DNA of 45,786 nucleotides, from positions 1-45,786 of the forward strand of contig JAAEMR010000073.1 of assembly GCA_024225395.1 (NCBI GenBank). The letters run 5' to 3'. Made by a program: the position numbers and the translations under genes. Every line of letters starts with the position of its first letter. Position 1 is the stretch's first letter. Under the pieces are notes generated by a model that did not search any database, was not told the origin of the DNA, and saw nothing but the letters and a program-made list of their open reading frames with translations. Source of the DNA: Gammaproteobacteria bacterium. Its GTDB lineage: Bacteria > Pseudomonadota > Gammaproteobacteria > GCA-001735895. This document shows, piece by piece, positions 19,894 to 29,092 of this stretch.

Positions 19894-22770
19894 GTGAATA
19901 GCGACGGGAAAAGCGCAGCAGAACGTTACGCTTGTTTTGTAATAAAATACCGCTGGGCTGTTATTAGCTTCATCTTCGCCTGGACCATTCTGGCTGCTCT
20001 GTTTATTAAAGATGTAAATCTGCGTAATGACCCTGATTCTCTATTACCCCTCTCCAATAGGTATATAGCAACAAATTTATACAACGAACTTCATTATGGT
20101 ATGGGCAATATCATGGTGTGGGGCGTCAAGGTAAAACAGGGAGATATCTTTCAGCCCTGGTTTGTCAAAATGCTTGATGCTTTTTATGACGATGTCATCA
20201 AGCTGGATTATGCCAACGCAGAAAATTTTGCCGGATTGCCATCATCCAGAATGCGTCATCTAGGTTTATCTGAAGAGGGTAACCTGGATTTCAAACGGCT
20301 TATTCCTGCTAGTGGCTTTTCTGCTGAATCGAAAACTCTCGATCACCAAATTGATTTTTTAAAAAATGGCCTACAGACACATCCCGTTTTAGAACCATTG
20401 CTGGTTTATTACGAAAATGATGACGCTGAAAAGTGTGATTTACTGGATGAAAATGGTGTTCTTTCCAATCAATCAGTTGCCTATGCTCATGAACAATGTT
20501 CGGCTAAAGCAACGTTTATCGTCGGTGATTTTAATAACGAACTCAAGGATGACTACATTAACTGGATAAATGCTGTTAATAAACTTCAGGCGGATTATGA
20601 GTTGCGTTATGGAGATCGCGTTGAATTTTTGATATCTGGTGAGCCTTATTTTCTGGCTTCGATGGTGCAGGAAGTATGGGACAAAGCCTGGTTATTCGGT
20701 GTTTCCCTGCTGATTATATTACTGGTTCTTTGGTATGAGTACCGTACCTGGAGCTGTTCGGTATTCCCTCTATTAGGCGTTGGCATGACTATCATCCTGA
20801 CATTAGGTCTGATGGGGTTCACCGAGTTTAAACTCACTACCATGATGGTATTAACTCCCATGTTATTGCTGGCAATAGGCATTGGACATGCGATGCAGGT
20901 GACTCGCCGCTTTAAACAGGAGTATCAAAAATCTGATGACCCTGAAGTAGCCGCCTATAAAGCGATTCGATTTACCATCGTGCCGGCAACTCTATCAATT
21001 GGAACCGATTTGCATGGTTTCTTTGCTATCTCTTTTGTTGATATCTCCTTTTATAAAGCCTATGCCTATTTTGGTATTTTTGGTATGTCGACGCTTATCC
21101 TTACAACAACGACGCTCATTCCATTACTACTGATGATTTTTCCTCCTGAGAATAAAAGTCACCGGGAAGAACGTGGCTGGGAAAATAAACTGGGAAAAAG
21201 TATCGCTAACTTGCTTACGAGTAAACTCAAGTGGATACCGCTGGCTATGGTTTTTGGAATTTTATGGTTATCGGCAGATTATGCCGAACTAGGGCGCGGC
21301 GTTGATGCAGTATTTGCCGGTGAAGCAGGGCGTAGCGACCCTGAAGTAGCGCGAATACAGGATGAATTCGATATTATGCCAGGCATTGAAAAAGGTATTA
21401 ACTATCCACGTGCAGCTTTCAAAGATCATTACATGCTGGGCGAAATTGTTGGCGCTGGAGAAGTGCGGCAAATTAGTGATCTGGATAAACTTTCAGCCAT
21501 GATGCCCGGAGCCATTACGGCGAACATGATCATTCGTTCAAAATTAGGAACACTGCCTTTGTGTGGAGAAGACTCAAGAAATGACTACGGTGACAGAGTT
21601 ATCGGTCCCGAACAATGTTATGACGAACTGGATGATCCCGCACAGGGAATTTTCAATGATGCAACCGTATTGAAAGCGCTATCAGATTTCGAAGACTGGT
21701 TACGCAAACATCCTTACGTCGGTTATTCAACGTCATATATACAGTTTGTTAAAACACTCAACATGATGCTCAATTCGCCGGATGGTGTAGCTCCGATGAA
21801 ACATATGAACCTGTTTGCCATTCCTGTGCGGCAGCACCTGCTGGAAAACCGTTATGCCTATGCAGATCCTGATGACCCGGATTATTTACCTGTCCCAGAT
21901 GATACTGTCCAGCTTTACAATGCCATGCTGGTCAATAGTTCAGGGCCGGGAGAACTTGATTCATTTGTCAATACCACAACCTGGGATGAAGGTATTATTG
22001 TCAGTTTTATTAATACGATGGATCCCGTTCTAACTCATCAAACCATAGTGGATATCCAGAATTATTTACATGAACATCAAAATGAACCGGGCTTTAGAAA
22101 AATAAGAGTGGGTATCACCGCGGGTGAAAAAGTAGAAATTCGAATCGACAATGGTGTAAAAACAATTGTGACTGAAGAGTCAATTCAAGATGGAAAAGTT
22201 GCAATTGGCGGTTTTCTGGGTATCACCGAAGCAACACGAGATGTTGCTTTTGCCGAGTGGTTACATGCGCCAGCAATGACATCTTTAACTGTTTTTTTAA
22301 TGTCTGCCATTATGTTTAGAAGCTGGTCAATTGCTTTTGTATTAATCTGTCTATGTTACATCACTCTGATGTCACAATATGGCCTGGCAGGGTATATGAC
22401 GTCTATTAAAGAATGGTCTGCAAACCTGGCCTTTCATGTTCAGGTTGCTCTCAGTATTGCGATGGGACTGGGCATAGATTATGGCATTTATATGGTTTCG
22501 CGGTTACGTGAAGAAATGCAGAGAAGCAAATTAAACTGGTATCAAGCTCTGGAGAAGACATTAAGTTCGACAGGATCAGCGATTGTCATATCGGTTGTGG
22601 TTTTACTGGGCAGTGTTATTCCCTTAATGAACACCACTTTAGCCAATACCTGGTCAGTTAGTTTGTATATTGCCGAGGCATTAATTCTGGATGTGCTCAC
22701 TGCATTAATGTTCCTGCCCATTATCATTTACTGGCTTAAACCCAGGTTTGTATTTTCTGCTGATAAATAA
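19894..22770 (+). CDS. RND superfamily (MMPL/COG1033) exporter
   Basis: A 958-residue inner-membrane protein with the RND plan: one N-terminal helix (about 18-36), a large periplasmic loop, a cluster of about five helices ('GIGHAMQVTRRFKQEYQ' in the first half), a second helix and periplasmic loop, and a second cluster with 'MGLGIDYGIYMVSRLREEM'. It lacks the length of tripartite HAE/HME pumps and fits the COG1033 'predicted exporter' group that moves lipids or other hydrophobic molecules. The start is GTG, 18 bases after the LolA-like gene; no in-frame ATG fits better. It probably works with that periplasmic partner. No adaptor or outer-membrane channel gene is adjacent. Confidence 0.88.
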   Translation: MNSDGKSAAERYACFVIKYRWAVISFIFAWTILAALFIKDVNLRNDPDSLLPLSNRYIATNLYNELHYGMGNIMVWGVKVKQGDIFQPWFVKMLDAFYDDVIKLDYANAENFAGLPSSRMRHLGLSEEGNLDFKRLIPASGFSAESKTLDHQIDFLKNGLQTHPVLEPLLVYYENDDAEKCDLLDENGVLSNQSVAYAHEQCSAKATFIVGDFNNELKDDYINWINAVNKLQADYELRYGDRVEFLISGEPYFLASMVQEVWDKAWLFGVSLLIILLVLWYEYRTWSCSVFPLLGVGMTIILTLGLMGFTEFKLTTMMVLTPMLLLAIGIGHAMQVTRRFKQEYQKSDDPEVAAYKAIRFTIVPATLSIGTDLHGFFAISFVDISFYKAYAYFGIFGMSTLILTTTTLIPLLLMIFPPENKSHREERGWENKLGKSIANLLTSKLKWIPLAMVFGILWLSADYAELGRGVDAVFAGEAGRSDPEVARIQDEFDIMPGIEKGINYPRAAFKDHYMLGEIVGAGEVRQISDLDKLSAMMPGAITANMIIRSKLGTLPLCGEDSRNDYGDRVIGPEQCYDELDDPAQGIFNDATVLKALSDFEDWLRKHPYVGYSTSYIQFVKTLNMMLNSPDGVAPMKHMNLFAIPVRQHLLENRYAYADPDDPDYLPVPDDTVQLYNAMLVNSSGPGELDSFVNTTTWDEGIIVSFINTMDPVLTHQTIVDIQNYLHEHQNEPGFRKIRVGITAGEKVEIRIDNGVKTIVTEESIQDGKVAIGGFLGITEATRDVAFAEWLHAPAMTSLTVFLMSAIMFRSWSIAFVLICLCYITLMSQYGLAGYMTSIKEWSANLAFHVQVALSIAMGLGIDYGIYMVSRLREEMQRSKLNWYQALEKTLSSTGSAIVISVVVLLGSVIPLMNTTLANTWSVSLYIAEALILDVLTALMFLPIIIYWLKPRFVFSADK

Positions 22771-23209
22771 TGCCGGGATAAAGGTTAATTGCCCAATTGC
22801 CCAATCCCAACGATACTGTAGCCATTTAAAACAGACCTTTTTGTTAATCTAGATTTACTCTTATCGGGGTTATCAGTTTTGCTAGTATTTTCAGTTGATA
22901 GATGCAACTCTTTTTTATATTTAGATGACTCAACGCAAGGTGTATAAATTCATTTAATGGTTCAATAAGACACTTTTTGTGGTTTCCTGATTTTGATATG
23001 CGCTATCATCGAGTTCGACTAATCAAGTTAGTGTTATGCTTTTATTCGGGTGTTTCAATAGAGTGAAATTACAAATACACTTATCAGATATTGGGTAAAG
23101 GGACCATTTTACGTTTTCAACCTGCCAAAGCTTTTTTTTCCAGGAATATAGAAGATAAATTTGTCACTCTATTCATTTTAATTTTAATAATAATAGAAAG
23201 GTAAAAAAA
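22771..23209. other. 439-base gene-free region upstream of the PiT gene
   Basis: No ORF with coding character is present. It contains a short tandem repeat of ATTGCCCA near 22788 and is AT-rich up to the PiT ribosome binding site (GAAAGG, 23197-23202). A long leader suggests regulated expression, as expected for a phosphate transporter, but I could not find a convincing PHO box, riboswitch or intrinsic terminator within it. Confidence 0.5.
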
Positions 23210-24847
23210 ATGTCAATGTTTAGTTTTTTTCAAGAGATGGAGGATGCTGCAGAAAGCTCCAGCAAGGGTGATTTTGTAAAATTCGGCATCATCATAGTCT
23301 TTATGATATCGGTGCTTATTCTCAGTTATAACTCTATGGGAGAACTGCCGACAAATGCATTCCTGGTTATAGCCGCTCTTTTTGGTGCTTATATGGCCAT
23401 GAATATCGGTGCTAATGATGTAGCTAATAATGTTGGCCCCGCAGTGGGTTCTAAAGCCCTGACTCTGGGTGGCGCAATCGTTATCGCGGGTATATTTGAA
23501 GCTGGTGGAGCTTTTATTGCCGGTGGGGATGTAGTTGGTACGATCAAAAAAGGCATTATTGATATTGATGCTTTTGGAGGTGATCCTAATAGTTTTATTT
23601 GGGCCATGATGGCAGCACTACTCTCAGCGGGCTTATGGTTAAACCTGGCGACTAAATTTAAAGCGCCCGTTTCCACAACCCACGCAATTGTGGGTGGCGT
23701 GATGGGTGCAGGTATTGCGGCCGGCGGATTTGCCATCGTTTCCTGGGGAACCATGGGTAAAATTGCAGCATCATGGGTGATCTCTCCTGTTTTAGGTGGA
23801 ATAATTGCTGCAGCTTTCCTGTTTTCTATCAAGATGAACATTGTTTTTAAGGAAGATAAAGTTTCTTCTGGAAAATTCTGGGTTCCTGTTTATGTCGCTA
23901 TTATGACATGGGCGTTTTCGACTTATTTAACCTTAAAAGGTCTTAAGAAAGTATGGCCGACTATTGTAGATTTCATTCCATTTTTGCCTGATGAGAAAAA
24001 ACCAAGTTTTATGGTCGCTGCTATTCTTGGTGTGATACTCGCAGTAATCGTTTTTATATTGGTTAAAAATAGTGTGTCAAAGAAAAATCACCTTAAAAAT
24101 GATAGAGCCAGTATCAATACTTTATTTACCGTCCCGCTTATTTTTGCAGCGGCACTGTTGAGTTTCGCGCATGGAGCCAATGATGTCGCCAATGCGATTG
24201 GACCCCTGGCTGCGATTAGTGATGCTGTCAATACGGGAGGTATTTCATCCAAAGCTTCTATTCCAATCTGGGTTATGGCTGTTGGTGCACTGGGTATTGT
24301 TGTTGGTCTGGCATTATATGGTCCAAAGCTAATTAAAACGGTAGGTTCTGAAATAACAGAACTTGATCAAATGAGAGCTTTTTCCATCGCAATGGCTGCT
24401 GCTATTACAGTTATTATTGCCAGTCAGCTAGGCTTACCGGTTAGTTCTACTCATATTGCTATTGGTGGCATCTTTGGTGTTGGTTTCTTAAGGGAATATT
24501 TACAGGATCATAAGGAAGTCATTAAACTGGATGAAGAAGAAAAGGTACTGATAAAAGAAGAAAATAAACTGGAGCAATATAGAGATAATCTTCAGGAATT
24601 ATTAGACCTGGATGACGAGAAGAAAGATAAAAAAGTTTACAAGCAAATCGGTAAACTATACGAGATGGTCGAGACTGAAGAAAAAATTCTTGAAGAAGAA
24701 CAGCGTATTGTTGATAAGTTACACCGTAAAAAGTATGTAAAAAGAGATGCCTTCAAAAAGATTATTATGGCATGGATTATTACGGTACCCGTAGCAGCTT
24801 TTCTTTCTGCGAGCATTTATTTTATGATCAGAGGCATGATGATGTAA
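23210..24847 (+). CDS. PiT family inorganic phosphate transporter with charged coiled insertion
   Basis: A low-affinity, cation-coupled (metal-)phosphate transporter of 545 residues. Both copies of the PiT signature are present, 'GANDVANNVGPAVGSKAL' (near 66) and 'GANDVANAIGPLAAI' (near 324), with 'PVSTTHAIVGGVMG' and 'PVSSTHIAIGGIFG' as the repeated substrate-site motifs. About 11-12 membrane helices are visible. Between the penultimate helix and the last (about 428-515) lies a Glu/Lys-rich predicted coiled coil ('EEEKVLIKEENKLEQYRDN'), reminiscent of the PhoU-like proteins that control Pit transporters and of extended PiT subfamilies. No separate pit-accessory gene is beside it. A terminator hairpin follows at 24890. 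Confidence 0.93.
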   Translation: MSMFSFFQEMEDAAESSSKGDFVKFGIIIVFMISVLILSYNSMGELPTNAFLVIAALFGAYMAMNIGANDVANNVGPAVGSKALTLGGAIVIAGIFEAGGAFIAGGDVVGTIKKGIIDIDAFGGDPNSFIWAMMAALLSAGLWLNLATKFKAPVSTTHAIVGGVMGAGIAAGGFAIVSWGTMGKIAASWVISPVLGGIIAAAFLFSIKMNIVFKEDKVSSGKFWVPVYVAIMTWAFSTYLTLKGLKKVWPTIVDFIPFLPDEKKPSFMVAAILGVILAVIVFILVKNSVSKKNHLKNDRASINTLFTVPLIFAAALLSFAHGANDVANAIGPLAAISDAVNTGGISSKASIPIWVMAVGALGIVVGLALYGPKLIKTVGSEITELDQMRAFSIAMAAAITVIIASQLGLPVSSTHIAIGGIFGVGFLREYLQDHKEVIKLDEEEKVLIKEENKLEQYRDNLQELLDLDDEKKDKKVYKQIGKLYEMVETEEKILEEEQRIVDKLHRKKYVKRDAFKKIIMAWIITVPVAAFLSASIYFMIRGMMM

Positions 24848-24889
24848 TTTTTTAATCGTTCCAGTTACATCTGAAACTGTCAATTTGAA

Positions 24890-24941
24890 TCAAGGAGTGT
24901 TATCCATTTTTGACCGGGTAATGCTCTTTGATTTATTTTAA
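24890..24941 (+). terminator. Intrinsic terminator after the PiT gene
   Basis: A 16-bp stem (24890-24905 with 24916-24931) forms entirely from Watson-Crick and G-U pairs, with a 10-base loop ATTTTTGACC, followed by the T-rich TTTATTTTAA. It lies 43 bases after the stop. apaH converges from the other side and ends at 24985, so the hairpin may also serve that transcript, although its G-U pairs become A-C mismatches on the other strand, so it should be stronger for the plus strand. Confidence 0.7.
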
Positions 24942-24984
24942 TAATCGAATAATCTCGTCTACTTCTTAAACGTTTGCAGTGTTA

Positions 24985-25896
24985 TCAACTATAAGCCCTG
25001 GCATCATGGCACCGCACACTTACATAGCTTTTATTCTGCAAACATATCGCAGTCAACTTTCCTCCATGAACACAGCCACTATCAAGTGAAAAAACCTGTT
25101 TAGACTTGATTTTCTGAGCTGATAAGGAGGCCCAGTGCCCAAAGATTACCGGTGTTTTTTTAAGTGATCGTTTAGGCACTTCATACCAGGGTATATAGCC
25201 ATTTTTCTGGGCTTCTCTGCTACCTGCATTTAGATAAACCCTGGCTTTGTCATCACAATAACGCATTTGAGTAAAGCTGTTACTGATGAAGCATAGACGC
25301 TCTATACCCTTTAATCCTGATTTCCATTTTTTAGGTTTGGTCCAGTTAGACATCTGTTCTAGAAAATCACGATAGTGTTCGCCCTGCAATACTGTCTCCA
25401 GTTCGAGTGCACAGGCCCGTGCCTGCTTTAGATCCCATTTTGGATAAATACCAGCATGCACCATCACGTAATTGAGCGATTTATCGTAATGCAATAGAGG
25501 CTGGTGTCTCAACCATTTGAGTAATTCGTCAATATCCGGTGCTTCCAGTATTGCTGAAATAGTATCCCGTTGTTTGGGTTTTAAAATGCCTTCAGCGGCC
25601 GCCAAAAGCTGTAGGTCATGATTACCCAGTACTGTAACAGCACTATCTCCCAAGGTTTTCACAAAACGTAAAACCTGAAGTGAGTTAGGCCCTCTGTTTA
25701 CCAGGTCACCGGCAAACCATAACTTATGTTTGTCAGGATCAAAATCAATTTTATCGAGTAATTTTCTAAGCTCATCAAAACAACCCTGAACATCACCAAT
25801 CGCAAAGTCTAATTTTTGCCTGTCACCAGTTGCCCCGGTTTTTTCGTCAATCAGATCCTCTAGCGTATCAAGCAGTTGTTCAAATGATTTAGTCAC
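24985..25896 (-). CDS. apaH: Symmetrical diadenosine tetraphosphatase ApaH
   Basis: Hydrolyses Ap4A to two ADP and removes NpnN caps from RNA 5' ends. All phosphoesterase motifs are present: 'AIGDVQGCFDEL', 'FAGDLVNRGPNSL', 'VLGNHDLQLLA', 'VHAGIYPKWD' and 'IFGHWA'. At 303 residues it is some 25 residues longer than E. coli ApaH because of an N-terminal extension before 'LDFAIGDVQG'. The start GTG at 25896 is the only plausible one in frame, so the extension appears real. It lies between two phosphate-transport regions and close to many Nudix genes, in line with a nucleotide-polyphosphate theme. Confidence 0.94.
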   Translation of the reverse strand: MTKSFEQLLDTLEDLIDEKTGATGDRQKLDFAIGDVQGCFDELRKLLDKIDFDPDKHKLWFAGDLVNRGPNSLQVLRFVKTLGDSAVTVLGNHDLQLLAAAEGILKPKQRDTISAILEAPDIDELLKWLRHQPLLHYDKSLNYVMVHAGIYPKWDLKQARACALELETVLQGEHYRDFLEQMSNWTKPKKWKSGLKGIERLCFISNSFTQMRYCDDKARVYLNAGSREAQKNGYIPWYEVPKRSLKKTPVIFGHWASLSAQKIKSKQVFSLDSGCVHGGKLTAICLQNKSYVSVRCHDARAYS

Positions 25897-25991
25897 GGTA
25901 TTTGTTTTTTAACGGAAACATTTATAAGCCATATCTGGAATCTATGTCGACAGACTCCTAAGCTGTATAACCGGGGCAGGGCTGCCTGCAA

Positions 25992-27251
25992 CTATAAACG
26001 TTCAACCCGAACCTTGATAACCGAGCGTTCATCCGCGTCCAGAACCTTCAGGCTATAACCCTGTTCTTCGATGGTGTCACCTATGGCTGGAATGTGTCGT
26101 AAGCGACAACCGATCAATCCTCCAATAGTATGTGCCTCCTCGACTGAAAAGTGTACATACAGGATATCATTGACTTCTGAGATGGGAGTCCTGCCGCTCA
26201 TAATGTGAATGCTTTCACTCTCGTGTTCGATGTAGCTTCGTTGCCTGGGGTTATATTCATCGAAGTCATATCCGACATCGATCTCACCCACGACCTCTTC
26301 AAAAACATCTTCCATCGTGAGAATTCCAACCGCAGAACCAAATTCATCAACTACTACGGCCATATGATCATCACGTGCCTGCAACAGGGGAAGAGCCTGG
26401 TCAATAGTTTGTTTAGGAGAAATAAACAATACCGAACTCATGTAATCGGTAGCAGGCTTTTCCATAATATCTGGATCCATTAAGTCCCATGAATCCAGCG
26501 TCAGGATACTCTTGATATTGGTAATATTTCCCCGATAGATCGGCAACCGGTTGAAGCCGTATTTCATGACCAGACGCACTGCCTCTTTCATGGGGCGAGC
26601 TTCATTTAAGCCAACTACATCGGCGAGAGGAATCATAGCCTCTCCCACTGTCGTATCGCCAAAACGAATGATTCTCCGTATACGTTTACGATCAATCGTT
26701 GAAGAGTTTGCGGTAGAATCGGATACATCGAGTAGTACTCGTAACTCTTCGCGGGTGATAAACATATTCTGAGGAACCGTTCCTCCACCCACGATACGTG
26801 TGATAAAACGTGCTACAAGACTGAAAATGAAAATTACCGGATAGAAAAGGTAAGAGAAAAAACGTAGCGCATAGATAATTCGACTGGAGAGCGTGTCAGC
26901 ATTTTGCTGGAAGATACTCTTGGGTACGACTTCTCCAAGAATCAGTAGCACCGGAGTTAAAATCAGAATTGATATCAAATCCCCGGCCGAGCCAAACATA
27001 TCGATGAATATCAGGGCACCCAGGGTGGAGATAATCACTGTGGCCAGATTGGTGCCCACCAGAGTCGTACCAAGAATAACGTCCGGAGTTTTGAATAGTT
27101 TGAGCACTAATGAGGCACCACGGTTTCCCTTCTTTGCCTGATGTCTTAATTTGAGCTTATCCGAATTCACCATGGCTATTTCGGAACCAGAGAAAAAACC
27201 TTTCAGCAACAGGAAAAAAATAATTAATATGAGTTCAACAGCCCATTCCAT
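25992..27251 (-). CDS. CNNM/CorC-type membrane protein (DUF21-CBS-CorC_HlyC), shorter paralogue
   Basis: A 419-residue membrane protein with an N-terminal DUF21/CNNM transmembrane domain (about 1-180, 'FFSGSEIAMVNSDKLKLRHQAKKGN', 'LILGEVVPKSIFQQNAD'), a pair of CBS domains (about 205-325, 'VVDEFGSAVGILTMEDVFEEVVGEI') and a C-terminal CorC_HlyC transporter-associated domain ('TIGGLIGCRLRHIPAIGDTIEEQGY'). CNNM/CorC proteins act in Mg2+/Na+ export, with the CBS pair binding Mg-ATP. The start ATG at 27251 has AGGAG seven bases upstream (a GTG at 27254 is also possible) and shares a base with the stop of the larger paralogue, so the pair is co-translated and may form a heteromeric transporter. Confidence 0.9.
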   Translation of the reverse strand: MEWAVELILIIFFLLLKGFFSGSEIAMVNSDKLKLRHQAKKGNRGASLVLKLFKTPDVILGTTLVGTNLATVIISTLGALIFIDMFGSAGDLISILILTPVLLILGEVVPKSIFQQNADTLSSRIIYALRFFSYLFYPVIFIFSLVARFITRIVGGGTVPQNMFITREELRVLLDVSDSTANSSTIDRKRIRRIIRFGDTTVGEAMIPLADVVGLNEARPMKEAVRLVMKYGFNRLPIYRGNITNIKSILTLDSWDLMDPDIMEKPATDYMSSVLFISPKQTIDQALPLLQARDDHMAVVVDEFGSAVGILTMEDVFEEVVGEIDVGYDFDEYNPRQRSYIEHESESIHIMSGRTPISEVNDILYVHFSVEEAHTIGGLIGCRLRHIPAIGDTIEEQGYSLKVLDADERSVIKVRVERL

Positions 27252-29092
27252 CACTTCTCTCCTTCAGATTGTTTATCGTCAGGCAGCTTGCCAGGTATAA
27301 CTTTTGGCAATGCCTTTGATCTTTTTTTATGACCCTTTGATGACGAAACACTTTTAGTAACGACAATTGAATGCTGGTTCTTTATTTTCTTTTTATTCTT
27401 CGAAATAATTGTCTTTTCTGGTTTAGTTAATAGTTCCTGATTTTCTTCATGATTTTTTTCTGTTGGTTCTTTCTCGCTGTTCACTGCAGAGCCTTCATCA
27501 ACTGGAACATGTTTCTTTGTTTTCTTTTTTTTCTTAGGGGGCGCTAACTCTTCATCCTTAGCCAATGCTTCCAAATTGTCATCGAGACTAGTAGCAATCG
27601 ATTCATCTGTATCAGGTTGTTTCTTATCAACTTCTGCTAATATCACTGGTTTTTTTTCTTGACTCGTTGAAGGTGATCCATTTTCGCGATCCACTACGGC
27701 ATCATTCTTTTTCTTTTTCTTCTTCTTTTTTTTCTTCTTCGAGTTAGTTAACTCTTTATCATTTGACTGTTCATCCTGATTGTTCGAAGATAACTTCTGA
27801 ACCTGAAGCTGACTGATTCTTAATCCACTACGTTGTTTTACGGTAAAGCGAAAGCCTTCGTATGTTATCTGATCTCCGGGTTCTGGTAGTCGGTCAAACA
27901 GCCTGAAGGCAACGCCACCGATAGTTGCCATTACCGCATCTTCAATATCAAAATTGGTAAGATTGTAAAAATCTGCCAGACGCATATCGCCGGGAACAAT
28001 ATAACTGTTTTCATCATCTTCCTTGTAATGCTCCTGTCCCACCATTTTTCCAGAGATTTCACCGAAAATGAATTTGAGGACATCTTTCATGGTGACAATA
28101 CCAGATACCTCTCCATATTCTCCAAGTATTATCGCAACACGGGTATTATGTGCCTGAAAATAATCGAACATTTCATCCACCTTTTTAGTGGGAGGTACAT
28201 AATGTGCCTGTTTCAGGATCATATCCAGAGTGACCATGGCAAGATCTCCCCCCCCCCTGACAAGTTTCAATATATCTTCGGAATGGATGAATCCGATCAC
28301 ATTGTCCCAATGTCCCTGATAAACAGGTACGCGAGGGTGGCGATAGCTGCGGAACTGTTCAATGATTTCATTAACAGGAAGATCAGCATCAAGAAATTGT
28401 ATACGGGGCCCGGGCGTCATTATTCGTGAAATGTCCGTTTCTGATGCCTCCAGAACGTTATCTATCAGTACTCTCTCCGTTGCATCAATGATACCGGTCT
28501 CTTCTCCCTCTTCAAGCAGGGTTCTTAATTCATCTGGCTGCAGGATATTTTCTCTGTCAACGATATCTCCAACTACCATAGTGGTGATCTGGTCGGCTAC
28601 TGCACGCACTATCTCGCGTAACGGCGTTATAAAGATAATCCAGCGTGGCAAAAAAAATGAAGTGATACGGGTAGTGAACTTAATGGGGAAACTGACCGCG
28701 ACAGTTTTTGGGGTTACTTCTCCAATCAATAACAACAGGGGAACCATGATTAAAATGTTAATCCAGCCCACATCCTGCTCACCATAAAGCAATAGTAATA
28801 TCCCGGTCATATTCACAGCTGAGGCGATATTGACCAGTTCGTTACCACACAGGATGGAGATAATTAAACGGCGGGGTTCATCCAGCATTGCATGAATACT
28901 TTCCGAGTTTTCATGCCGTGATTGCCTAAGTTTTTGTAAATCTATGCGGCTGAGGGAAAACAGGGCAGTTTCTGATCCTGAAAAAACTGCTGACGATGCT
29001 AGAAACAGCACCTGAAACAGGATACGAATAATCAGTTCCCAATCTTCCATGCTGAGATTGAATGTATCAAAAAATAAATTTGCCTGATCCAT
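27251..29092 (-). CDS. CNNM/CorC-type membrane protein with lysine-rich C-terminal tail
   Basis: A 613-residue protein. Residues 1-430 are the normal DUF21 membrane domain ('VFSGSETALFSLSRIDLQKL', 'LLIGEVTPKTVAVSFP'), CBS pair ('FIHSEDILKLV', 'ILGEYGEVSGIVTMKDVLKFIFGEI') and CorC_HlyC domain ('TIGGVAFRLFDRLPEPGDQITYEGF'). Residues 432-613 are an added low-complexity tail with a run of 11 lysines, a further 'KKKKKTKK' block and acidic/serine patches; its composition is unlike the rest. In the CBS region the coding strand has ten consecutive G (28248-28257) encoding 'RGGGD'. It is upstream of, and overlaps, the shorter paralogue. Role: probably divalent-cation or sodium transport with a nucleic-acid- or polyphosphate-binding tail; the latter part is inference. 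Confidence 0.9.
   Translation of the reverse strand: MDQANLFFDTFNLSMEDWELIIRILFQVLFLASSAVFSGSETALFSLSRIDLQKLRQSRHENSESIHAMLDEPRRLIISILCGNELVNIASAVNMTGILLLLYGEQDVGWINILIMVPLLLLIGEVTPKTVAVSFPIKFTTRITSFFLPRWIIFITPLREIVRAVADQITTMVVGDIVDRENILQPDELRTLLEEGEETGIIDATERVLIDNVLEASETDISRIMTPGPRIQFLDADLPVNEIIEQFRSYRHPRVPVYQGHWDNVIGFIHSEDILKLVRGGGDLAMVTLDMILKQAHYVPPTKKVDEMFDYFQAHNTRVAIILGEYGEVSGIVTMKDVLKFIFGEISGKMVGQEHYKEDDENSYIVPGDMRLADFYNLTNFDIEDAVMATIGGVAFRLFDRLPEPGDQITYEGFRFTVKQRSGLRISQLQVQKLSSNNQDEQSNDKELTNSKKKKKKKKKKKNDAVVDRENGSPSTSQEKKPVILAEVDKKQPDTDESIATSLDDNLEALAKDEELAPPKKKKKTKKHVPVDEGSAVNSEKEPTEKNHEENQELLTKPEKTIISKNKKKIKNQHSIVVTKSVSSSKGHKKRSKALPKVIPGKLPDDKQSEGEK
28248..28257 (-). repeat. G10 homopolymer tract inside the larger CorC-type gene
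   Basis: Ten consecutive C on the plus strand, read as AGG GGG GGG GGA in the gene (R-G-G-G in the linker between the CBS motifs, near residue 280). Tracts of this length in coding DNA are classic sites of slipped-strand mispairing; a one-base change would truncate the protein before its second CBS half and its lysine tail. In this sequence the frame is intact. It could also be a site of sequencing error. Confidence 0.9.

Noticed and set aside
22786-22805. Tandem ATTGCCCA repeat as a possible iteron or CRISPR-like element
   Set aside because: There are only two copies plus a partial one, with no further array, so nothing supports an origin or CRISPR.
23100-23209. A PHO box upstream of the PiT gene
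   Set aside because: TTTGTCACTC near 23160 resembles a half-site, but no second half-site at 11-base spacing was found.
23389-23841. A 150-codon open frame opposite the PiT gene
   Set aside because: Its Pro/Ala/Ile-rich sequence is the reverse complement of the PiT membrane region; it has no family character, and the PiT frame is certain.
28028-28787. Two plus-strand open frames of 133 and 141 codons opposite the larger CorC-type gene
   Set aside because: They lie wholly within a confidently assigned gene and their translations match no recognisable domain; they are shadows of the opposite strand.
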